Origin: Sphingomonas sp. UV9
GTDB lineage: Bacteria; Pseudomonadota; Alphaproteobacteria; Sphingomonadales; Sphingomonadaceae
Assembly: GCF_004101245.1 (NCBI RefSeq)
Contig: NZ_SCIN01000002.1
Location: 248,001-312,000, forward strand
Length of the DNA: 64,000 nt
Direction of reading: 5' to 3'
The position numbers and the translations under genes were made by a program. Below, piece by piece: positions 52,112-61,108 of this stretch. Within the stretch, counting starts at the first letter, position 1. The number at the start of each line of letters is the position of its first letter. The notes under the pieces were generated by a model. The model searched no databases, was not told the DNA's origin, and saw nothing but the letters and a program-made list of their open reading frames with translations.

Positions 52112-52117
52112 AGGAGA
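52112..52117 (+). promoter_or_regulatory. flgB: ribosome binding site that fixes the flgB start
   Basis: AGGAGA stands 7 bases before the GTG at 52125. It selects this GTG over the in-frame ATG at 52086, which has no such site. Confidence 0.8.
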
Positions 52118-52124
52118 CGGGTCT

Positions 52125-52463
52125 GTGTCAGGCGACACGCTTTTCGGAGTTCATGGGGCGGCACTCGAGGTGCGCTCGCAGCGCATGGGTGTGCTGGCGT
52201 CGAACATCGCCAACGCGTCGACGCCCGGCTTCAAGGCGCGCGACATTGATTTCCAGGCGGCGCTCGCTTCGGTGGAGCATGATGGCGGCCTCGCCGCGGC
52301 GACCAAATACCGGATCCCGACGCAGACCTCGATGGATGGCAACACCGTCGAGCTGAGCCAGGAGCAGACCGCGTTCGCCGAGAATGCGGTCCAGTACCAG
52401 ACGACGCTGTCCTTCCTGAACGGGCGGATCGGCCAGATCACTCGCGCATTGAAGGGCGACTAA
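52125..52463 (+). CDS. flgB: flagellar basal-body rod protein FlgB
   Basis: 112 residues from GTG. SQRMGVLASNIANASTPGFKARDIDF is the FlgB rod motif, and the C-terminus VQYQTTLSFLNGRIGQITRALKG is conserved. It is the proximal rod protein and the first gene of flgB-flgC-flgD-flgE-flgF-flgG-flgH-flgI-flgJ-flgK-flgL, all on the plus strand. Confidence 0.94.
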   Translation: MSGDTLFGVHGAALEVRSQRMGVLASNIANASTPGFKARDIDFQAALASVEHDGGLAAATKYRIPTQTSMDGNTVELSQEQTAFAENAVQYQTTLSFLNGRIGQITRALKGD

Positions 52464-52466
52464 GCC

Positions 52467-52877
52467 ATGGCCAACCAGCCCATGACGATCTTCCAGGTCG
52501 CCGGCCGCGCGATGTCCGCGCAGCTCGTCCGGATGAACACGACCGCGTCGAACCTCGCCAATGCCGGTGGCACTGCCGGGACTGCCGAGGCCGCCTACAA
52601 GACGATGAAGCCGGTGTTCCGCACCAGCTTCGACGCCGCGAGCGGCATGTCGACGGTCGACGTCGAACGCGTCGTCACCGCCGGTGAAGCGCCGACCAAG
52701 CGCTACGATCCCGACAATCCGATGGCCGACAAGGATGGCAACATCTTCGAGGCGGCGGTCGATGAAACCCGCGAGATGGTCGACATGATGGAGACCGCGC
52801 GCAGCTACCAGAACAACATCGAAGTGATGAACACGGCAAAGTCGCTCATCATCGATACCCTCAAGCTAGGCCGCTGA
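52467..52877 (+). CDS. flgC: flagellar basal-body rod protein FlgC
   Basis: 136 residues. MNTTASNLANAGGTAG at the start is the rod motif, and the ending MVDMMETARSYQNNIEVMNTAKSLIIDTLKLGR is classic FlgC. It lies 3 bp after flgB. It forms the proximal rod with FlgB and FlgF. Confidence 0.97.
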   Translation: MANQPMTIFQVAGRAMSAQLVRMNTTASNLANAGGTAGTAEAAYKTMKPVFRTSFDAASGMSTVDVERVVTAGEAPTKRYDPDNPMADKDGNIFEAAVDETREMVDMMETARSYQNNIEVMNTAKSLIIDTLKLGR

Positions 52878-52879
52878 TC

Positions 52880-53566
52880 ATGGCATCCTCGTTCGATACC
52901 ACGCTCTCCAATATCGGCATCACGCGCGCGTCGACCGCCGCCGCGCCGACGACCACCACGGCTGCCGCCGCGGGAACGCTGAACCAGAACGACTTCCTGA
53001 AGCTGATGACCGCGCAGATGCAGAACCAGGACCCGTTCAACCCGGTCGACAACACCCAGATGGTCGCACAGATGGCGCAGTTCTCGAGCCTTGCCGGCAT
53101 TTCCGAGATGAACACGACGATGAAGGCGATCTCCGACAAGCTCGGCGCGACCAGCGCCAGCGATGCGATGGGGTATGTCGGCAAGACCGTCCTGACCGAG
53201 GGCAGCACCGCATACGGGCGTACCGGCGGCGGGATCGCGGGCTCGGTCGAGCTGGCCGGTGCCGCGACCGGCGTCAACGTCACGATCAGCGACATGAACG
53301 GCGTCGCGCTCAAGACCATGCCGCTCGGCGCGCAGGCCAAGGGCACCGTCGGCTACGACTGGGACGGCAAGGATTCGACCGGTGCGGACGCCGGCAGCGG
53401 CCCGTTCACGGTCAGCGTCAACGCACAGAATGACGGCACCTCGGTCGCCGCGACCGGGCTGGTCTGGGCACCCGTCCAGTCGGTCTCGACCACCACCGGT
53501 ACCACTATCCTCACCCTTCCCGGGATCGGCGAAGTGCCGGTCAGCGCAGTCCGCCAGATCGGCTGA
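52880..53566 (+). CDS. flgD: flagellar hook capping protein FlgD
   Basis: 228 residues. After an Ala/Thr-rich start, LNQNDFLKLMTAQMQNQDPFNPVDNTQMVAQMAQFSSLAGI by parts is the FlgD N-terminal signature. The rest carries FlgD tudor and Ig-like domains (YDWDGKDSTGADAGSGPF). It caps the hook during assembly. It starts 2 bp after flgC. Confidence 0.96.
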   Translation: MASSFDTTLSNIGITRASTAAAPTTTTAAAAGTLNQNDFLKLMTAQMQNQDPFNPVDNTQMVAQMAQFSSLAGISEMNTTMKAISDKLGATSASDAMGYVGKTVLTEGSTAYGRTGGGIAGSVELAGAATGVNVTISDMNGVALKTMPLGAQAKGTVGYDWDGKDSTGADAGSGPFTVSVNAQNDGTSVAATGLVWAPVQSVSTTTGTTILTLPGIGEVPVSAVRQIG

Positions 53567-53596
53567 TCGCACCCTCGATTTCAAGGAGTTAAACGC

Positions 53597-54865
53597 ATGT
53601 CCTTCTACACTTCGCTTTCCGGTCTCCAGGCATCGCAGACCGAGATGTCGACGATCTCGCACAATCTGGCGAACGTCTCGACCAACGGCTTCAAGAAGAG
53701 CCGCACCGATTTCGCCGACGTGATCGCCTCCAGCGTGTCGGTCGCACCTTCGCAGCAGGTCGGCTCGGGCGTCATGGTCAAGGGCAACCGCCAGCAGTTC
53801 GCGCAAGGGAATCTGATCCAGTCGGCGAACGCGCTCGACCTCGCCGTGTCGGGCGATGGCTTCTTCGTGGTGAAGCCCGAGACCGGCTCGTCGCAGGTCA
53901 GCTTCACGCGCAACGGCGGCTTCCTGGTCGATGCGGACCGCTTCGTCGTCGATTCGAACGGCAGCCATCTCCAGGTATATCCGGTCGACGGATCGGGCAG
54001 CGTCGTTGCTACCGGGCTCCAGTCGGCGATCAGCCTGCAGCTGCCCGAGACGAGCGGCACTGCGGCACCGACCAAGGCGGTCACGCTGGGCGTCAACCTC
54101 AATGCCAGCTCGAAGGTGCCGACCACGGCCGCCTTCGATCGCTTCGATCCGTCGAGCTACAACCAGTCGGCGCAGACCACGGTCTATGACAGCTCGGGCA
54201 ACGCGATGACGCTGACCAATTATTTCAAGCGCACCTCGGTATCGACCGACGCGAACACGCCGAGCACGTGGGAAGTCCACAGTTTCGTCGGCGACAAGGA
54301 ACTGTTGAGCGGCGGGGTCGCGGGTTCGACGATGACGTTCGACGGGACCGGCAAGCTGACCAACCCGACCGCACCGATCGCCTATGACGAGTTCACCACC
54401 GCCGGTTCGGCGACCCCGCAGCAAATCGCCTTCAGCTTCGGCGACGCCACCACGCAGAAGCCGAGCGCCTTCACCGTTTCCCAGCGGACGCAGGACGGCA
54501 AGGCGGTCGGCCAGATCCAGGGTGTGACGATCGACGAGAAGGGCATCGTCAAGGCGAGCTTCTCGAACGGCGACACGCAGGCGCTAGGCCAGGTGATGCT
54601 GGCCAACTTCTCCAACCCGGAGGGCCTGCGCCAGCTCGGCAACAGCTATTGGTCGTCGACCGGCGTGTCGGGCACGGCAAAGCTTGGCGAGGCGGGCTCG
54701 AACGGGTTCGGCAATCTGATGTCGGGGACGATCGAGCGGTCGAACGTCGACATCACCGAGGAACTGGTCAGCCTGATCGCGGCGCAGCGCAATTTCCAGG
54801 CGAACTCGAAGGCGCTGGATACCGCCAGCCAGATTTCGCAGACCATCTTCAACATCCGCAGCTGA
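53597..54865 (+). CDS. flgE: flagellar hook protein FlgE
   Basis: 422 residues. SLSGLQASQTEMSTISHNLANVSTNGFKKSRTDF in segments marks the N-terminus, and the C-terminus LVSLIAAQRNFQANSKALDTASQISQTIFNIRS is conserved. A GGAGTT site precedes the start. It builds the hook. Length is typical. Confidence 0.97.
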   Translation: MSFYTSLSGLQASQTEMSTISHNLANVSTNGFKKSRTDFADVIASSVSVAPSQQVGSGVMVKGNRQQFAQGNLIQSANALDLAVSGDGFFVVKPETGSSQVSFTRNGGFLVDADRFVVDSNGSHLQVYPVDGSGSVVATGLQSAISLQLPETSGTAAPTKAVTLGVNLNASSKVPTTAAFDRFDPSSYNQSAQTTVYDSSGNAMTLTNYFKRTSVSTDANTPSTWEVHSFVGDKELLSGGVAGSTMTFDGTGKLTNPTAPIAYDEFTTAGSATPQQIAFSFGDATTQKPSAFTVSQRTQDGKAVGQIQGVTIDEKGIVKASFSNGDTQALGQVMLANFSNPEGLRQLGNSYWSSTGVSGTAKLGEAGSNGFGNLMSGTIERSNVDITEELVSLIAAQRNFQANSKALDTASQISQTIFNIRS

Positions 54866-54891
54866 TCGACAGCGGGGCGGGGGGAACCTGA

Positions 54892-55644
54892 ATGGACAAG
54901 CTGGTCTACACCGCGGCGACGGGCCTGCGTGCGCACATGGCGGCGCAGGCGGCGATCGCCAACAACATGGCGAACGCGTCGACGACGGGGTTCCGCGCCG
55001 ACCGCGTGGTGTTCGACCGGCTCGAGCTGAAGGGCGACGGCACCACGATCGAGGCGCGCGCGCCGACCTCGGAAGAGGTGACCGACGCCGACCGTGCGCC
55101 GGGTGCGATCCAGCTGACCGGACGTCCGCTCGACGTCGCGATCACCGGTGCCACGGCATGGCTGGCGGTGCAGGCGTCGGACGGTTCGGAGGCGTATACC
55201 CGCCGTGGCGATCTGGAGGTCGCGCCATCGGGCGTGCTCCAGACCGGCGACGGGCATCCGGTGATCGGCTCGGGGGGGCCGATCACCCTGCCGCCCTACC
55301 AGTCGCTGTCGATCTCCGCCGACGGGACGATCTCGATCATCCCGCAGGGCGGCGACGCGCAGAACCCGCAGGTGATCGACAAGCTCAAGCTTGCCGACAC
55401 CAAGGGGTCGGACACGGTCAAGGGCCTCGACAACCTGCTGCGCGTGCGGGGCGGGGGTGCGCTGCCCGAGGACATGGACGCCAGGGTGCAGGGCGGCGCG
55501 ATCGAAGGGTCGAACGTCAACATGACCCAGGCGCTGGTCGACATGATCGAGAACCAGCGCGGCTACGAAGTCCAGGCCAACATGTTGAAGTCCGCCAAGG
55601 ACATGGATGAAAGCGGTGCATCGCTGATGCGCCTGCCGAGCTAG
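54892..55644 (+). CDS. flgF: flagellar basal-body rod protein FlgF
   Basis: 250 residues. AATGLRAHMAAQAAIANNMANASTTGFRADRV and the C-terminus LVDMIENQRGYEVQANMLKSAKDMDESGASLMRLPS, read in parts, are FlgF. It is shorter and earlier in the operon than flgG, as usual. It belongs to the proximal rod. Confidence 0.95.
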   Translation: MDKLVYTAATGLRAHMAAQAAIANNMANASTTGFRADRVVFDRLELKGDGTTIEARAPTSEEVTDADRAPGAIQLTGRPLDVAITGATAWLAVQASDGSEAYTRRGDLEVAPSGVLQTGDGHPVIGSGGPITLPPYQSLSISADGTISIIPQGGDAQNPQVIDKLKLADTKGSDTVKGLDNLLRVRGGGALPEDMDARVQGGAIEGSNVNMTQALVDMIENQRGYEVQANMLKSAKDMDESGASLMRLPS

Positions 55645-55657
55645 AAGGAACCGACGA

Positions 55658-56446
55658 ATGTCATCCGCAGCCATGCATATCGCGCGTACCGGGCTCGACG
55701 CCCAGGATACCCGCATGCGTATCATCTCGAACAACCTCGCCAACGTGAACACCACGGGCTTCAAGAAGGACCGTGCGGCGTTCGAGGCGCTCGCCTATCA
55801 GGTCGTCACGACGCCCGGTACGCAAAGCACCGCCGAGACGAAATACGCGACCGGGCTCAACCTCGGCACCGGCGTCCGGCTGCAGGGGACGGCGCGGATC
55901 GACACGCAGGGTGCGATGCAGACGACCGGCAACAGCCTCGATCTCGCGCTCGACGGCGACGGCTATTTCCAGGTGCAGATGCCCGGCGGCACGCTCGGCT
56001 ATACCCGCGCCGGCAATTTCTCGCGCTCGGCGGAAGGCCTGCTGGTCACCAGCGAAGGCTATCAGCTGCAGCCCGGCATCACCGTGCCGGAAGGCACGAC
56101 CGCGATCACGATCGGTTCGGACGGGACCGTGTCGGCGACCGTCCCCGGCCAGACCGAGGCGACGCAGATCGGCCAGATCCAGGTCGCCAGTTTCCCGAAC
56201 GGTGCAGGCCTTCAGGCAACCGGCGACAATTACCTGGTCGAGACCGCCGCCAGCGGTGCCGCCAATGTCGGCATCGCCGGGCAGGACGGTCGCGGCAACA
56301 TCAAGCAGGGCATGCTCGAAGCGTCGAACGTCAACGTCGTCGAAGAGCTCGTCGACATGATCGAGACGCAGCGCGCCTACGAGGTCAATTCGAAGATGAT
56401 CTCGGCGACCGACGACATGCTCAAATACGTCAACCAGAACATCTGA
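55658..56446 (+). CDS. flgG: flagellar distal rod protein FlgG
   Basis: 262 residues, the normal FlgG length. ARTGLDAQDTRMRIISNNLANVNTTGFKKDRA and the C-terminal EELVDMIETQRAYEVNSKMISATDDMLKYVNQNI, in parts, are diagnostic. It forms the distal rod. Confidence 0.98.
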   Translation: MSSAAMHIARTGLDAQDTRMRIISNNLANVNTTGFKKDRAAFEALAYQVVTTPGTQSTAETKYATGLNLGTGVRLQGTARIDTQGAMQTTGNSLDLALDGDGYFQVQMPGGTLGYTRAGNFSRSAEGLLVTSEGYQLQPGITVPEGTTAITIGSDGTVSATVPGQTEATQIGQIQVASFPNGAGLQATGDNYLVETAASGAANVGIAGQDGRGNIKQGMLEASNVNVVEELVDMIETQRAYEVNSKMISATDDMLKYVNQNI

Positions 56447-56460
56447 TCGCGGAGCGCAGC

Positions 56461-57144
56461 ATGATCCGCCCATCCTTCATTTCGCTTATCGCCATCGCGG
56501 CGATCGCCGGCCCGTCGTCGGCGGATGCCAGCATCTTCGGCAAGAAGGCGCCGCCCGAGGATTTCTCGGTCGCGCGGCCCTTGCCGGTCCAGCCGGTACC
56601 GGTCGTCGCGACCGGCTCGATCTTCCAGGCGCAGGATGGCTATGCCGCGCTGTACGAAGGCTGGCGCGCGCGGAAAGTCGGCGATCCGCTGACGATCGTG
56701 CTGGTCGAGCGGACGGCGGCGTCGAAGTCGTCGGGATCGAAGCTCGACAGCAATGGCGGAGCGAGCATCACGCCGCCGACTACCGGCGCGCTCAACCTGT
56801 TCAGCAAGAGCGATGCGTCGATCAGCGGCGGACGCAATTTCAACGGCACCGGCGCCGCCGACCAGGCGAACTCGCTGTCGGGTGAAGTCAGCGTGACGGT
56901 TGCGCAGGTCTATCCCAACGGGACGATGCTCGTGCAGGGCCAGAAGCGCGTGACGCTCAACCGCGGCGACGAGTTCCTGAAGATCAAGGGCCTGGTCCGC
57001 ACCGCCGATGTCGACCGCGACAACCGCGTGCTGTCGACGCGCGTGGCCGATGCGCAGATCTCGTACACCGGCAAGGGCGACGTCGCCCGCGCCGGCCGCC
57101 AAGGGTGGCTCGGCCGCTTCTTCTCCGTCGTCAGCCCGTTTTGA
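56461..57144 (+). CDS. flgH: flagellar L-ring protein FlgH
   Basis: 227 residues. The signal peptide (MIRPSFISLIAIAAIAGPSSADA) lacks an obvious lipobox Cys, although most FlgH are lipoproteins. The conserved core includes LYEGWRARKVGDPLTIVLVERTAASKSSG and VTVAQVYPNGTMLVQGQKRVTLNRGDEFLKIKGLVR. It forms the outer-membrane ring around the rod. Confidence 0.95.
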   Translation: MIRPSFISLIAIAAIAGPSSADASIFGKKAPPEDFSVARPLPVQPVPVVATGSIFQAQDGYAALYEGWRARKVGDPLTIVLVERTAASKSSGSKLDSNGGASITPPTTGALNLFSKSDASISGGRNFNGTGAADQANSLSGEVSVTVAQVYPNGTMLVQGQKRVTLNRGDEFLKIKGLVRTADVDRDNRVLSTRVADAQISYTGKGDVARAGRQGWLGRFFSVVSPF

Positions 57145-57155
57145 GGATGGCCGAC

Positions 57156-58358
57156 ATGCTTTCCATGTTCACCCAGCTCCGTTCGTTTCGAGCGAAGTCG
57201 AGAAATCCCGGCGTTGCGCAGGAGGCGCCTTCTCGACTGCGCTCGAAGCGAACGGCAGGGGGGGTGACCGGTGCGTTGGTCGGCCTGCTCGCTATGTTGA
57301 CGTTCGCCGCGCCGGCCTCGGCCGACCGGATCAAGGATCTGGGCGGGTTCCAGGGTATCCGGTCGAACCAGCTGACTGGCTACGGCATCGTCGTGGGTCT
57401 CCCCGGCACGGGTGACGACAATCTCGAATACACCGTGCAGTCGTTGAAGGCCGTCGTCTCGCGCTTCGGCCTGCAGCTGCCGCCGAACGCGAATCCCGGC
57501 ATGAAGAACGCGGCGGTGGTGATGATCACCGCCGAACTGCCGCCGTTCGCCAAGCCCGGCCAGCGGCTCGACATCACCGTCGCATCGATGGGCAAGGCCA
57601 AGTCGCTGCGCGGCGGCAGCCTGATCATGACGCCGCTGCTCGGCGCTGATAACCAGATCTACGCGATGGCGCAGGGCAATCTCGCGGTCGGTGGCTTGGG
57701 CGCAGAAGGCGCGGACGGGTCTAAGATCGTCGTCAACGTGCCATCGACCGGCCGCATCCCCGAAGGCGCCACCGTCGAACGTGCGGTCGCGACCGGGTTC
57801 GACAGCGCGCCGACACTCACCTTCAACCTCGCACGCGCCGATTTCACCACCGCGCAGAACGTCGCGGGTGCGATCAACTCCAAGCTCGGCTTCGGCAGTG
57901 CGCAGGCGATCGACGCGGTTTCGGTCTCGGTGCGCGCGCCGTTCGGCGCCGACGTCCGCGCCACGCTCATGTCGACGATCGAGAACCTCGACGTCGTCTC
58001 CGCCGAACCCTCGGCCAAGGTCATCGTCAACGCACGCACCGGCACTGTCGTCATCAACTCGGCGGTCCGGGTCGGCCCGGCGGCGATCACGCACGGCAAG
58101 ATGACCGTCCGCATCGACGAGAAGCCGCAGGTCAGCCAGCCGGCCCCGTTCAGCGGCGGCCAGACCGTCGTCACGCCGAACAGCGCGGTCGCAGTCGAGG
58201 AGGAGCGTCGCCCGATGTTCCTGCTGAACCCCGGCCCCAAGCTCGCCGATATCGTCAAGGCGGTCAACGCGATCGGCGCATCGCCGGCCGATCTTGTCGC
58301 GATCCTCGAGGCGCTGAAGGAAGCCGGCGCGCTCAAGGCCGAGTTGATCATCCTGTGA
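57156..58358 (+). CDS. flgI: flagellar P-ring protein FlgI with a repeat-encoded N-terminal insert
   Basis: About 400 residues. The conserved part DRIKDLGGFQGIRSNQLTGYGIVVGLPGTGDDN begins after a signal peptide (VTGALVGLLAMLTFAAPASA). Between the start and that signal peptide lie about 25 basic residues (RSFRAKSRNPG and APSRLRSKRT) encoded by a palindromic repeat. I use ATG 57156 because a GAGG at 57143-57146 is well placed for it; ATG 57147 and 57165 are alternatives. It forms the P-ring in the peptidoglycan, with FlgA as chaperone. Confidence 0.92.
   Translation: MLSMFTQLRSFRAKSRNPGVAQEAPSRLRSKRTAGGVTGALVGLLAMLTFAAPASADRIKDLGGFQGIRSNQLTGYGIVVGLPGTGDDNLEYTVQSLKAVVSRFGLQLPPNANPGMKNAAVVMITAELPPFAKPGQRLDITVASMGKAKSLRGGSLIMTPLLGADNQIYAMAQGNLAVGGLGAEGADGSKIVVNVPSTGRIPEGATVERAVATGFDSAPTLTFNLARADFTTAQNVAGAINSKLGFGSAQAIDAVSVSVRAPFGADVRATLMSTIENLDVVSAEPSAKVIVNARTGTVVINSAVRVGPAAITHGKMTVRIDEKPQVSQPAPFSGGQTVVTPNSAVAVEEERRPMFLLNPGPKLADIVKAVNAIGASPADLVAILEALKEAGALKAELIIL
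57181..57253. repeat. palindromic repeat inserted in frame in flgI
   Basis: Arms GTTCGTTTCGAGCGAAGTCG (57181 on) and its partner ending CGAAGCGAAC (57230-57253) are inverted copies, 22 of 24 matched, around a 25-bp spacer. The whole element is read through by the flgI frame. Its sequence differs from that of the fliP insert, but the architecture is the same. Confidence 0.9.
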
Positions 58359-58717
58359 GCCCGCTCAACGCACCCGCCACGTTGACGACCACGCCGACGG
58401 CCACGCCGACGACTGGGCCAACCACCGGTATCTCGACCGACACGAGCCGGCTCAAGTCGAAGGACAATCTCGACAAGGCCGGCGAGAAGTTCGAGGCGGT
58501 CTTCACCGGCATGATGCTGAAGAGCATGCGGCAGGCAAAACTCGCCGACCCGCTGTTCGATTCGAAGGCGATCGATACCTTCACCGACATGCAGGACGGT
58601 CTGGTCGCGAAGTCGATGGCAGAGCACACGCCGCTCGGCATCGGCAAGGCGATGACCGATTTCCTGGCAAAGTCTCAATCCGATCTTAACGAACCCACGG
58701 CAGGTTCGCCGCCATGA
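58355..58717 (+). CDS. flgJ: rod-binding protein, FlgJ N-terminal domain only
   Basis: 120 residues from a GTG overlapping the flgI stop (GTGA). After a Thr/Pro-rich start, AGEKFEAVFTGMMLKSMRQAKLADPLFDSKAIDTFTDMQDGLVAKSMA, in parts, is the rod-binding domain. The muramidase domain of enterobacterial FlgJ (which makes it about 310 residues) is absent, common in alphaproteobacteria. The transglycosylase at 48189-49034 probably supplies that function. Confidence 0.9.
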   Translation: MSPLNAPATLTTTPTATPTTGPTTGISTDTSRLKSKDNLDKAGEKFEAVFTGMMLKSMRQAKLADPLFDSKAIDTFTDMQDGLVAKSMAEHTPLGIGKAMTDFLAKSQSDLNEPTAGSPP

Positions 58718-60060
58718 GCGATCTCCTCTCGATCGGCGCCTCGGGCGTTCGCGCCTACCAGACCGCGCTATCGACGGTGTCGGAGAACATCGCGAACACC
58801 GGGACGGTCGGCTATACCCGGCGGACGACGACGCTTGCCGAGGTTTCGTCGGTCAATGGCGGGATCAACGCGCGCAATTCGGCCAACGGCAGCGGCGTGG
58901 TCGTCGTCGGCGTCGGCCGCAGCGCCGATGCGTATCGATCGCAGGCGGTCCGGTCCGCGGGCACCGATCTCGGCAAGACCGAGACCAGCGTCGCCTGGAT
59001 GAGCCGGATCGAATCCTCGCTCGGCGACAACAAGCTCGGCGATCGCCTGACGAGTTTCTTCGGGTCCGCCCAGACCTTGTCGGCCGATCCGACTTCGGTA
59101 CCGGCGCGCGCGGTAATGCTCGAAGCGGCCAAGACCGCGGCGGAGGCCTTTGCCGCGACCGGCAAGGCGCTCGATACCGCTGCGGCCGAACTCGATTCAT
59201 CCGCATCGCAGGCGGTCCAGTCGCTCAACTCGCTCGGCACCGCGCTCGCCAAGGTCAATGACGGGCTCGCCCGCACGCAGCCGGGTTCGTCGAGCGCGGC
59301 ACAGCTGGCCGATCAGCGCGACCAGCTGCTCGACCAGATGAGCACGCTGACCGATGTCAGCACGGCATTCGACGATCTCGGGCGCGCGACGGTGCGGCTC
59401 GGCAGTTCGACCGGCACGGTATTCGTGGCGGGTAACGAAAGCGGACAGGCGTCGTTCGCGCGCAACGACGAAGGGGCGGTCCAGTTCGCGATGACGCGCG
59501 GCGGCGTCACGTCCGACCTGTCGCCGACGGGTGGTGCGCTTGCCGGGATGGCCGACGGCGCGCAGCGGATCGCCGCGGCCCGCGAATCGCTCAACGGCAT
59601 CGCCAGCGACTTCACCGCCCAGGTCAACGCGGTCCAGGTTCAGGGACGCGATCTCGATGGCAAGCCGGGTGCCGCGCTGTTCGCGACCGGCACCAGCCCG
59701 ACCGACATATCCGTCTCGCTGACCGATCCGCGCGGTATCGCCGCAGCCGGCGCGACCGGCGGCGTTCGCGATGCCTCCAATCTGTCGGCGTTGCAGGCGG
59801 TCCGCACCAGCGGCGGCTTCGAAACGCGGACTACCACGCTCATCGCCGGCAACGCCGCCGCGCTCGAACAGCGCAAGACGGTCGCCGATGCGCAGGGCGC
59901 GATCCGCGATGGCGCGGTCGCCTCGCTCGCGTCCGCCTCGGGGGTCGATCTCGATAGCGAAGCGGTCGATCTGCTGCGCTTTCAGCAGGCCTATCAGGCA
60001 TCGAGCCGCGTGATCCAGACCGCACGCGACACGTTCCAGACCATACTCGATCTACGGTAA
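58714..60060 (+). CDS. flgK: flagellar hook-filament junction protein FlgK
   Basis: 448 residues. The N-terminus SIGASGVRAYQTALSTVSENIANTGTVGYTRRTTTL and the C-terminus SEAVDLLRFQQAYQASSRVIQTARDTFQTILDLR, in parts, are FlgK. It overlaps flgJ by 4 bp. It joins hook and filament, escorted by FlgN. Confidence 0.96.
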   Translation: MSDLLSIGASGVRAYQTALSTVSENIANTGTVGYTRRTTTLAEVSSVNGGINARNSANGSGVVVVGVGRSADAYRSQAVRSAGTDLGKTETSVAWMSRIESSLGDNKLGDRLTSFFGSAQTLSADPTSVPARAVMLEAAKTAAEAFAATGKALDTAAAELDSSASQAVQSLNSLGTALAKVNDGLARTQPGSSSAAQLADQRDQLLDQMSTLTDVSTAFDDLGRATVRLGSSTGTVFVAGNESGQASFARNDEGAVQFAMTRGGVTSDLSPTGGALAGMADGAQRIAAARESLNGIASDFTAQVNAVQVQGRDLDGKPGAALFATGTSPTDISVSLTDPRGIAAAGATGGVRDASNLSALQAVRTSGGFETRTTTLIAGNAAALEQRKTVADAQGAIRDGAVASLASASGVDLDSEAVDLLRFQQAYQASSRVIQTARDTFQTILDLR

Positions 60061-60065
60061 AGCCC

Positions 60066-60986
60066 ATGCAGATCGCCACCAGCCTCTTCTACGATCGTGC
60101 CGCGAACACGATGGCCTCGCTCACCGGCAAGGCGGATGCGTTGCAGACCCAGATCGCGACGACCAAGCGCTTTTCCGCGCCGTCGCAGGACAGCGTCGCC
60201 TATCAGCGGCTCGCCGGGCTCGCGCGCGATACCGCCAACGACAAGGCTTATGCCGCCAATCTCGGCACCGCCACGTCGGTGTTGAAGCAGGGCGATACGA
60301 GCCTCAGTGCGGTCAGCGACCAGCTCCAGACCGCGACCACCCTTGTGACGCAGGCGCGCAACGGCACGCTCAACGCGGCAAACCGCAAGGCGATCGGCGA
60401 ACAGCTCGCCGGGATCGTCGCGACGCTCACCAGCCTCGCCAATGGCAAGGATGCGCGCGGGCAGGCCCTGTTCGGCGGTGGCGACGGCACGGCGGCGGTT
60501 GCCACCGACGGCAGCTATGCGCTCGCCGCCAAGCCGGTGTCGGGTATCCCGATCGGCGACGGCCAGAGCGTGCAGGCGAACGAGACCGCGGCCCGGATCT
60601 TCACGGTCGGCGGCACGACCAGGCCCGACGGCAGCATCGAGGGCGGTACCAACACGCTGGTGATGCTCGCGGCGATCGCGACCGCGCTGCAATCGGACGA
60701 TTTCACGCCGGGTGCGCTCGATACGTCGCTGGCCGACATCAGCGCGGCGTCGGATCAGGTATCGACCGTCCAGGCCTCGCTCGGCGCACGCGCGGCCCGG
60801 GTGGATCTCGAGACAATGCGACTGAAGGATACCGGCGTCGACCGCGAAGCGACCCGCTCGGGGCTGGAAGATACCGATATTCCGGCGGCCGTGGTCGAGT
60901 TGCAAAAGACGATGACGATCCTGTCGGCGACGCAGGCGAGCTTCTCGAAGCTCTCCTCGCTGTCGTTGTTCGACTATCTTCGCTGA
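60066..60986 (+). CDS. flgL: flagellar hook-filament junction protein FlgL
   Basis: 306 residues, flagellin-like at both ends: the N-terminal ATSLFYDRAANTMASLTGKADALQTQIATTKRF and C-terminal AAVVELQKTMTILSATQASFSKLSSLSLFDYLR, in parts. It starts 5 bp after flgK. It is the last gene of the flgB operon. Confidence 0.93.
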   Translation: MQIATSLFYDRAANTMASLTGKADALQTQIATTKRFSAPSQDSVAYQRLAGLARDTANDKAYAANLGTATSVLKQGDTSLSAVSDQLQTATTLVTQARNGTLNAANRKAIGEQLAGIVATLTSLANGKDARGQALFGGGDGTAAVATDGSYALAAKPVSGIPIGDGQSVQANETAARIFTVGGTTRPDGSIEGGTNTLVMLAAIATALQSDDFTPGALDTSLADISAASDQVSTVQASLGARAARVDLETMRLKDTGVDREATRSGLEDTDIPAAVVELQKTMTILSATQASFSKLSSLSLFDYLR

Positions 60987-61108
60987 CGCTTCAGCCGCGG
61001 ATATTTTTTAGCCAGAGCATCGCGTCTGGTAACCGGTTGGCTACTAAATCCGGTTAATTCTCTGGCTACGTACTCGCCAATGTCGGCCCAGGGGGAATTT
61101 CCAGCACC

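Noticed and set aside
57181..57253. The flgI insert considered as an insertion sequence.
   Set aside because: It is only 73 bp and has no transposase. It is better described as a non-autonomous palindromic repeat.
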